From IMG/VR virus record IMGVR_UViG_3300036719_000943, positions 1-26,149 of that record: a stretch of 26,149 nt of DNA, one strand, 5' to 3'. The translations under genes were made by a program, and so were the position numbers. Positions 22,040 to 26,149 of the stretch are shown piece by piece (within the stretch, counting starts at the first letter, position 1; every line of letters starts with the position of its first letter). The stretch is from a virus. The notes beneath the pieces were generated by a model, which saw only the letters and a list, made by a program, of their open reading frames with translations, was not told the origin of the DNA and did not search any database.

Positions 22040-22234
22040 TTAGGCGATTGTGTACCGGTTTCCGTCTATTTCTGTGCGTCCGTTCACGTATTCCTGTACT
22101 CCGGTTTCGGTCAGAACTTTCGTCCACGTTCCGAATTTGTCCTTTGTTTGACCGATTACAATCATCCGAAAATCCGTGTTGAATGTGTCGTTGTAAAGAA
22201 CTGTCGTGTTCAAGGGGAGGTTTGAAAAGGTCAT
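22040..22234 (-). CDS. Small hypothetical protein, 64 aa, single-gene unit
   Basis: The ATG at 22234 is preferred because the earlier in-frame starts overlap the promoter. The 64-residue product is beta-rich (TTVLYNDTFNTDFRMIVIGQ, then KFGTWTKVLTETGVQEYVNG, then RTEIDGNRYTIA) with no membrane helix or enzyme motif. It has its own promoter and terminator and directly follows the large terminase gene. The function is unknown; the independent transcription unit suggests expression at a different time or level from the flanking genes. Confidence 0.75.
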   Translation of the reverse strand: MTFSNLPLNTTVLYNDTFNTDFRMIVIGQTKDKFGTWTKVLTETGVQEYVNGRTEIDGNRYTIA

Positions 22235-22241
22235 GTTTTCC

Positions 22242-22251
22242 GTTTGTTTGA
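22242..22251 (-). repeat. TCAAACAAAC leader element, copy 3
   Basis: Identical to the other leader copies, 7 bases before the ATG at 22234. Confidence 0.6.
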
Positions 22252-22256
22252 TGAAG

Positions 22257-22288
22257 CAAAGATAGGGCACCACTTCTAACCTTCCAAA
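22257..22288 (-). promoter_or_regulatory. Bacteroidota-type promoter for 64-aa gene
   Basis: On the minus strand TTTG (22285-22288), a 20-base spacer and TATCTTTG (22257-22264) match the consensus. The promoter begins 18 bases past the large-terminase stop, and no terminator hairpin lies between them, so read-through from the terminase gene is also possible. Confidence 0.85.
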
Positions 22289-22306
22289 CTTTTCCCTAAC
22301 TTTTTT

Positions 22307-23458
22307 TCATCCTATCCGGTACCTCCCGTAGTTCGGGTTACTCTGGTTGAACATAGCCGCATACCTCGCCGCGTCGATAGCGTGGTTAAACGCGTCTACC
22401 GGTTCGTTGAGGTTCTTCCCGTTTTTGTCCTCCTTCCACTTGTAGTTCCGTAGTTCCTTTATCAGGTTCAGCGAACGGGACGTAACGGCCAAAGGCTTCG
22501 AGTGGAAGAACTGAATTCCCGCACGTACGGAGTCGGGACCCTTCCGCGCTGGGTGTACGTTCATCCCGTACCCGTGTAGTTCGTCTATCGACTTCGGTTC
22601 GGCGCTGTCTGCGATAACGGTATTCTTCCCGACCTCCGATTCGAGCAGTTGGAATATCTGCCTATTCGAAAGGCCGTTCTGGTATAGTACCTCATCGAGC
22701 AGGAACGCCTCCCCGTCCGAGTAGACCGCTACGCACGCCGTCGGGTCGTTCGTGTATCCGAAATCCAGTCCGTAGGCTACCAGCTTAAAGCGTGGGTCTA
22801 TGGTTTCGGTTTGGCTCCAGTGGGTGAGGATGGTGCTTCGGGATTGTCCCCGCTCTCCGAGTCCGTAGATTCTCCAGTAGTTGGGGTCGGCCACTTGTAA
22901 CCGTTCAATCTCGGCAACGAGGGACGGTTCAAGGAAGGGGTTATCTCGGAACGTCGACTGAAAGAACGTGGCATCTTCTCGAGGTATTACGTGGTCGTAT
23001 ATCCAGTGGAATTCGTCGGAGGGGTTGTAGTCCAAAAGTACCTTACCCGTGGTTCGGATAAGCAACTGCCTGAAGTCTTCGAGGTTTAGTTCGTTCGCCT
23101 CGTTTATGAAAAGTACGTCTCGCTTGCGTCCGCGTATCTTCTGGGGCTGGTCAATACTGATAAATTCTATCAGGTTCCCCTCGAGGATATAGGTCGCGTC
23201 GCTCTTATTGTGGTTTACCTCTGTATAGATTCCTTCGCGCTTGAGTATCTCGAAGAAGTCCCGCATAACGGAAGCACGGAGGGCCGGGAAGGTCTTTCGG
23301 CAAATGGTGAGTACCGCCCCGCCGTTTGGGTTCCTGTAACAGAACTCGACCAGAGAAAGGAGGATAGAATACGTTTTGCCCGAACGGGTACCGCCCTGGT
23401 GTACCTGAATCCGGGTCTTACAGTTGCGTACGTCGTAGTACGTCTTCGCGAGTTTCAA
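22307..23458 (-). CDS. terL: Terminase large subunit (packaging ATPase/nuclease)
   Basis: The protein has 383 residues. Walker A is GGTRSGKT (22-29), Walker B is DVLFINEAN (about 114-122), and the coupling motif LLDYNPSDE follows at 141-149. The nuclease domain has candidate catalytic aspartates at Asp232 (YGLDFGYTND), Asp284 (VIADSAEPKS) and Asp362 (HAIDAARYA). It cleaves the concatemer and pumps DNA into the procapsid. It overlaps the small subunit by 4 bases. Family assignment is very secure. Confidence 0.96.
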   Translation of the reverse strand: MKLAKTYYDVRNCKTRIQVHQGGTRSGKTYSILLSLVEFCYRNPNGGAVLTICRKTFPALRASVMRDFFEILKREGIYTEVNHNKSDATYILEGNLIEFISIDQPQKIRGRKRDVLFINEANELNLEDFRQLLIRTTGKVLLDYNPSDEFHWIYDHVIPREDATFFQSTFRDNPFLEPSLVAEIERLQVADPNYWRIYGLGERGQSRSTILTHWSQTETIDPRFKLVAYGLDFGYTNDPTACVAVYSDGEAFLLDEVLYQNGLSNRQIFQLLESEVGKNTVIADSAEPKSIDELHGYGMNVHPARKGPDSVRAGIQFFHSKPLAVTSRSLNLIKELRNYKWKEDKNGKNLNEPVDAFNHAIDAARYAAMFNQSNPNYGRYRIG

Positions 23459-23796
23459 AGGCCTTCGCCGTTAAGCCATGAAAGGGGCGAGCGTTCCGTT
23501 ACCTCGATTTCCTGTCGCTCGATATATCCCCGCTTCTTTCCTTTGGTCTTCAGGTAAAAGATAGTCGCGGCGGGGTTCCCCTCTTTTACGAGTTTGTAGA
23601 GGTGCGATTCTGCAAAGTCGATTACGCTTTCTTGGATGGATTCTACCGCCGCTTTATAGGCGGGGTCTTCTTTAAGCCATTCGTAATGCTGGGTCCGTCC
23701 TACGTTCGCTTTCTTGGATGCAGTCGACACGATACCGAGAGACAATTCCAAAGCCTCCAGCATGGCCTTTTTCCGATGTTCGGTTTGTTCTCTCAT
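23455..23796 (-). CDS. terS: Terminase small subunit-like protein
   Basis: The 113-residue protein has a helix-turn-helix near the N-terminus (LGIVSTASKKANVGRTQHYE, then WLKEDPAYKAAVE) followed by VIDFAESHLYKLVKEGNPAA and TIFYLKTKGKKRGYIER. This is the pattern of phBC6A51-type small terminases, which bind packaging sites and present DNA to the large subunit. Its overlaps with the large subunit and with the ParB-like gene (4 bases each) support co-translation. Confidence 0.88.
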   Translation of the reverse strand: MREQTEHRKKAMLEALELSLGIVSTASKKANVGRTQHYEWLKEDPAYKAAVESIQESVIDFAESHLYKLVKEGNPAATIFYLKTKGKKRGYIERQEIEVTERSPLSWLNGEGL

Positions 23797-24341
23797 GCTT
23801 TGTTAACGAGTTCAGCCTTCTTTCCTGTGAAGTTCTCCCACGCTTGAATGACTACCGCTATTTGTGTGGTGTTTTCTGGTAGTGCGTGTTCCTTTACTTG
23901 GAGGGTGTGGTCTCCTAACTTCCACTTCTGGTCCTCCGTGTCCTTTTCGCGAACCTCGGTCTCTTCTTCAGGGGTCCACACATCGAGTCCCCAGTCCTCC
24001 AACTGGTTTGCGTCCCACTCATTCGCGAGGATATCCCAGTCCCATTCTCCGTACCCTACGTTATCCTTGATTATGAATTCTTCTTGCTGGGAATCGAGCC
24101 ACGAAACCACGTGAACGGGAACCTCCCGCAGTCCGGCTTCTTTGCAGGCCCGTAGACGCATATTTCCGCCCAATACAACCCCGTCCGGCGTGCAGACGAT
24201 AGGGCGTACCTCTAACATCTGCGGGAACGCTCTAATCGACTGAACGAGTTTCTGGAATTTGTCGTCTTTGATTACGCGGGGGTTCTTCGGGTTTGGCTTG
24301 AGGGTATCAAGTTTTGCCCGTTGTGGTCCAGTATTCTTCAT
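23793..24341 (-). CDS. ParB-domain protein with remnants of a lost methyltransferase domain
   Basis: The protein has 182 residues. The first 115 form a ParB/Srx-type domain: NPKNPRVI (18-25), then GGNMRLRACKEAGLREVPVH (58-77), the standard ParB core. In many phages this domain is fused to a DNA methyltransferase through a linker reading EDWGLDVW and WKLGDH. Both are present here (115-122, 140-145), and the extreme C-terminus (VVIQAWENFTGKKAELV) resembles the usual methyltransferase end, but the catalytic middle, including any (D/N)PP(Y/W) motif, is absent. It is therefore probably an internally deleted fusion. A nuclease or NTP-binding role remains possible. Confidence 0.82.
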   Translation of the reverse strand: MKNTGPQRAKLDTLKPNPKNPRVIKDDKFQKLVQSIRAFPQMLEVRPIVCTPDGVVLGGNMRLRACKEAGLREVPVHVVSWLDSQQEEFIIKDNVGYGEWDWDILANEWDANQLEDWGLDVWTPEEETEVREKDTEDQKWKLGDHTLQVKEHALPENTTQIAVVIQAWENFTGKKAELVNKA

Positions 24342-24543
24342 CGTGCCAAATTTCGCCCATTACGTCCCTCGCTATTACTTCGAGCCATGCACGGTCTACG
24401 GAATCGGCCGGACGGATTCTTTCCGTGTACTGGGTATCTTGGTGGTACGTAGGTCTCGGTACGTACGAATGAATCTTACCCTCCCGGGCGTACTTGAGTA
24501 TTTGCGCCGCTATCTGGTGGCGTTCTTCTTTCGTGTAACTCAT
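24307..24543 (-). CDS. Small hypothetical protein, 78 aa
   Basis: The product begins with a helical charged segment (MSYTKEERHQIAAQILKYAR) and later has DSVDRAWLEVIARDVMGEIW. No motif is recognised. It starts in an ATGA overlap with the 26-residue membrane peptide and ends 35 bases inside the ParB-like gene. It belongs to the accessory block upstream of terminase. The function is unknown. Confidence 0.65.
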   Translation of the reverse strand: MSYTKEERHQIAAQILKYAREGKIHSYVPRPTYHQDTQYTERIRPADSVDRAWLEVIARDVMGEIWHDEEYWTTTGKT

Positions 24544-24620
24544 TCTTCGAGTATTGCGATTATTACCATGCTCAAGGCCACGATAAGACAGAGGGCTAGG
24601 ATGTTGTTTAGGAATTCCAT
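24540..24620 (-). CDS. 26-residue single-pass membrane peptide
   Basis: A short frame fits precisely between its neighbours: its ATG shares a base with the upstream stop (TAATG) and its stop overlaps the next ATG (ATGA). The product is nearly all membrane helix, with FLNNILALCLIVALSMVIIA followed by ILEE. Coupling on both sides is the evidence for translation. It could be a regulatory or lysis-related peptide, but nothing identifies it. Confidence 0.65.
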   Translation of the reverse strand: MEFLNNILALCLIVALSMVIIAILEE

Positions 24621-24976
24621 TAGCCGCGGGCTAGTTCCTCTTTCATCCAGTCGTCGAAGAAGCCTTCGCGCCGTCCGAGGTTAATCCACTTGCGGAATCG
24701 GTCCTGCCTTCTGTTTTCGCGGTATCGTTCCTCGTATCCTGCTGGGACGGGGTAGAAGTCTCCCGCGTCGGACTGGTATACCATTCCTGAATCCATTAGC
24801 CGCGAAATAGCCGAGGTTAGGGTTTGGTGTGGGTAGGGCAAAAGGCCCAAATTACGAAAACACTCAAGGTTATAGCCGGGGCCGTTTTCAATGACCTTGT
24901 AAACATGGTAGACCTTCGGGAGGTCTTTACCGCTTTGTACCTGTTCGCGGTATGCGTTAAGGGATAATGTGCTCAT
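24620..24976 (-). CDS. Hypothetical protein with winged-helix-like middle
   Basis: The protein has 118 residues. Residues about 45-80 (PYPHQTLTSAISRLMDSGMV, then YQSDAGDFYPVPAG) look like a recognition helix followed by a beta wing, suggesting a DNA-binding winged-helix fold. The C-terminus is basic and aromatic (RRQDRFRKWINLGRREGFFD). It overlaps the upstream gene by 20 bases. A regulator of the downstream packaging genes is plausible, but family membership is unproven. Confidence 0.6.
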   Translation of the reverse strand: MSTLSLNAYREQVQSGKDLPKVYHVYKVIENGPGYNLECFRNLGLLPYPHQTLTSAISRLMDSGMVYQSDAGDFYPVPAGYEERYRENRRQDRFRKWINLGRREGFFDDWMKEELARG

Positions 24977-25277
24977 CGTTTGTTGGTGTTTGGGGTTTTG
25001 CGAGGTCTAATAATAAGCGGGTTATTTCTTCCGAATTCTTAAACCTATTTCGAGGCCAGTCGTGCCGTGCGGTTTCGTAGCCCTTTCGGTATGCCTCGTC
25101 GTGATTGTCTGCCTTTTCTTCCATTTCTAAAAATACTCTTTCAGGCACAATCACAGATTTATGTAAAGAGGATAATAGGTGTACAATTTCCTCCCATCCC
25201 GAATCTGTTATTTGTTTTTCCCTATGTAGCCACTCTAACTCGTGCTGAATGTCTTCGATTCCATATAAGTCTTTCAT
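24957..25277 (-). CDS. Hypothetical protein, 106 aa
   Basis: I choose the ATG at 25277; a GTG two codons earlier (25283) is also possible. The product is charged and helical (DIQHELEWLHREKQITDSGW, then EEIVHLLSSLHKSVIVPERV, then FLEMEEKADNHDEAYRKGYE). No domain is recognised. It follows the FlbD-like gene after 8 bases. The AT content over 25130-25220 is higher than that of its neighbours. Confidence 0.65.
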   Translation of the reverse strand: MKDLYGIEDIQHELEWLHREKQITDSGWEEIVHLLSSLHKSVIVPERVFLEMEEKADNHDEAYRKGYETARHDWPRNRFKNSEEITRLLLDLAKPQTPTNDEHIIP

Positions 25278-25285
25278 TTTCACGA

Positions 25286-25489
25286 TTATTCTCCGCGGCG
25301 GGCGATAGCCTCCGCGAGTGAATGAATGTCCTTCTTTACTACCAGTTTCGTTCCGTCGGTAAAGCAGAGTTTAGAACCCGTACTGCGTAGGGTGTGTTCT
25401 TCGAGTACGTGGGTAACGGTGTCAAGGTTGACGTACACCAGTCGCGCGTCTTTATGTCCGAGCAGTTCCAACAAAATGTAATTATTCAT
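25286..25489 (-). CDS. Small FlbD-like/beta-barrel protein
   Basis: The 67-residue sequence alternates beta strands (LLELLGHKDARLVYVNLDTV, then HVLEEHTLRSTGSKLCFTDG, then TKLVVKKDIHSLAEAIAR). The pattern VNLDTVxHV...FTDGTKLVVK...I resembles the FlbD-like swarming-motility family, a small SH3-type fold, and similar short proteins occur in Bacteroidota phages. The function in phage is unknown. It lies immediately downstream of the tRNA-like RNA. Confidence 0.55.
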   Translation of the reverse strand: MNNYILLELLGHKDARLVYVNLDTVTHVLEEHTLRSTGSKLCFTDGTKLVVKKDIHSLAEAIARRGE

Positions 25490-25512
25490 CTTTTCCTTGG
25501 TTAGGGGTTTAG

Positions 25513-25591
25513 TAGTCGGAGCGGAATCGAACCGCTACGGACATGGAGTCCGTTCCCGTAGGCTGCGCCGCGGCTTCCCCTACGCCGACTA
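25513..25591 (-). tRNA. tRNA-like RNA, atypical core; anticodon uncertain (possible CCA, Trp)
   Basis: On the minus strand TAGTCGG pairs with CCGACTA as a perfect 7-bp acceptor stem. AGCGG-TTCGATT-CCGCT is a perfect T-arm with the standard loop. ACGGA-CTCCATG-TCCGT forms an anticodon-like arm whose loop would present CCA. A D-like arm GTAGG...CCTAC has an oversized 16-base loop, and no variable loop remains between the anticodon-like arm and the T-arm. A C rather than A follows the acceptor and no CCA end is encoded. It may be a degraded tRNA, a tRNA mimic or a misfolded call; it fills the only gap in the right-hand block. Confidence 0.5.
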
Positions 25592-25597
25592 AATCGG

Positions 25598-25789
25598 TTA
25601 TCGCTTATTCGCGTAATAGGCCACGCGTACCTTTTCGCGAATCTGGTACTTGAAATCCTCGAGTATCCTTTCGAGGTCGCGTTCGAAGTTCATGTCTTCG
25701 TGCCATTCGTTGAACGAGTCCGGCCCCCGGTCGGGGATGCTGCTACTCTGGACCCGTGGCCCGTCGGCGGTGTAGTGGTTCTGTCTCAT
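25598..25789 (-). CDS. Small hypothetical protein, 63 aa
   Basis: The product has a disordered N-terminus rich in Ser, Pro and Arg (RQNHYTADGPRVQSSSIPDR) and a charged helix at the C-terminus (ERDLERILEDFKYQIREKVR). The ATG shares a base with the upstream stop (TAATG). It ends 6 bases before the tRNA-like RNA. No function is recognised. Confidence 0.6.
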   Translation of the reverse strand: MRQNHYTADGPRVQSSSIPDRGPDSFNEWHEDMNFERDLERILEDFKYQIREKVRVAYYANKR

Positions 25790-25950
25790 TAGTCGATGTC
25801 TTTTAATTCGGTTAGGACCTTCTTCGCTTTTTGCACGATTACGTAATCGATGCTGTTCATGTTGACTTCATCGATGAAGTCGAGGGCGGCGGCGTACTTC
25901 TTGTGGAGGTTCATGTACTGCCGCTCGAGGATTTTGTACTCGAGGCTCAT
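25789..25950 (-). CDS. Small hypothetical helical protein, 53 aa
   Basis: This frame starts in an ATGA overlap and ends in a TAATG overlap, so it is tightly coupled on both sides. The product is helical and charged (LEYKILERQYMNLHKKYAAA, then LDFIDEVNMNSIDYVIVQKA, then KKVLTELKDID), with a two-helix look. There is no membrane helix or known motif. The function is unknown. Confidence 0.68.
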   Translation of the reverse strand: MSLEYKILERQYMNLHKKYAAALDFIDEVNMNSIDYVIVQKAKKVLTELKDID

Positions 25951-26149
25951 TTCGTTTGTTGTTCGGTGTATGCGGCGGCGGCTTGAGTTCCGTAGGAATC
26001 TACCCAGACGAAAATCATATTTCCGTGCGGGTCTCGGAATTCGATTCCGAGTTTGTACCCTTCGAAGGGTGCAGCAAAAATTTCGGTGACGAAACCGCGG
26101 CTCTCGTAGTAGGCGGCGGCGGCTTTGCAGGTTTCGTAGGTCAGTGTCA
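25947..26149 (-). CDS. Hypothetical protein, N-terminus at or beyond window edge
   Basis: The frame is open to the right edge, where the first two visible bases (TG) would complete an ATG if the next base outside the window is A. The visible part encodes about 67 residues (ACKAAAA-like helix with YYESRGFVTEIFAAPFEGYK, then LGIEFRDPHGNMIFVWVDSY). FRDPHGNMI resembles the C-terminal strand motif of glyoxalase-fold proteins, but the protein is too short for a secure call. An 8-bp inverted repeat (26033-26051) lies inside the frame. It overlaps the next gene as ATGA. Confidence 0.6.
   Translation of the reverse strand, partial: TLTYETCKAAAAYYESRGFVTEIFAAPFEGYKLGIEFRDPHGNMIFVWVDSYGTQAAAAYTEQQTK

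Noticed and set aside
25513-25591. Firm tRNA-Trp assignment
   Set aside because: CCA can be read from the anticodon-like loop, but position 37 would be U and no variable loop remains, so the amino-acid identity is not supported.
1-26149. CRISPR arrays, integrase, insertion sequences or plus-strand operons
   Set aside because: I saw no direct-repeat arrays, transposase or integrase motifs, and no credible plus-strand gene.

Overview
The window is a contiguous piece of a tailed-phage (siphovirus-type) genome or prophage whose host is very probably a member of the Bacteroidota. Three observations support this. Three intergenic promoters fit the Bacteroidota pattern (TTTG, 19-20 bases, TAnnTTTG) and show no sigma-70 -10 box. 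Start codons lack Shine-Dalgarno sequences. The virion proteins have the look of the siphophage structural set recurrent in Bacteroidota. Every credible gene lies on the minus strand, so transcription runs from right to left. Genes are packed with 1-4 base ATGA or TAATG overlaps, which suggests translational coupling.

Right to left: positions 26149-23793 hold small accessory genes, a tRNA-like RNA and a ParB-domain protein that looks like a methyltransferase fusion with its catalytic core removed. The small and large terminase subunits follow (23796-22307). Two single-gene transcription units come next (22234-22040 and 21908-21732), each with its own promoter and hairpin terminator. The tail/adhesion block (21658-12062) begins with a gene split by a probable -1 frameshift on a run of nine T. 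It continues with a 683-residue protein ending in fibre-like repeats, a LamG-type lectin, a gp10-like completion protein, two large tail proteins (the second hub-like) and a short tape-measure-like protein. The head block (12062-9957) contains an XkdF-like prohead protease, a scaffold and the major capsid protein. A tail-tube-like protein, two tandem glycosyltransferases, a small virion-type protein, the portal and a head-tail adaptor follow (9894-5431). The lysis region (5385-3573) has an XhlA-like protein, an N-acetylmuramoyl-L-alanine amidase, a calcineurin-like phosphoesterase and two small membrane proteins that are holin candidates. After an intergenic segment with two terminators and a promoter, the left end (3346-1) carries small genes, an OB-fold-like protein, a winged-helix replication protein, a NinG-like nuclease, a sigma-factor-like regulator and a truncated Cys-rich protein.

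Together these genes package DNA, build and decorate the particle, lyse the cell and run early replication and regulation. The most unusual points are the frameshift cassette, the gutted ParB-methyltransferase fusion together with a 15-of-16 match to a bacterial parS site inside the protease gene, a shared leader element (TCAAACAAAC) behind all three promoters with a fourth inverted copy, the glycosyltransferase pair inside the structural operon, and a tRNA-like RNA with no room for a variable loop. No integrase, recombinase, CRISPR array or insertion sequence is visible.
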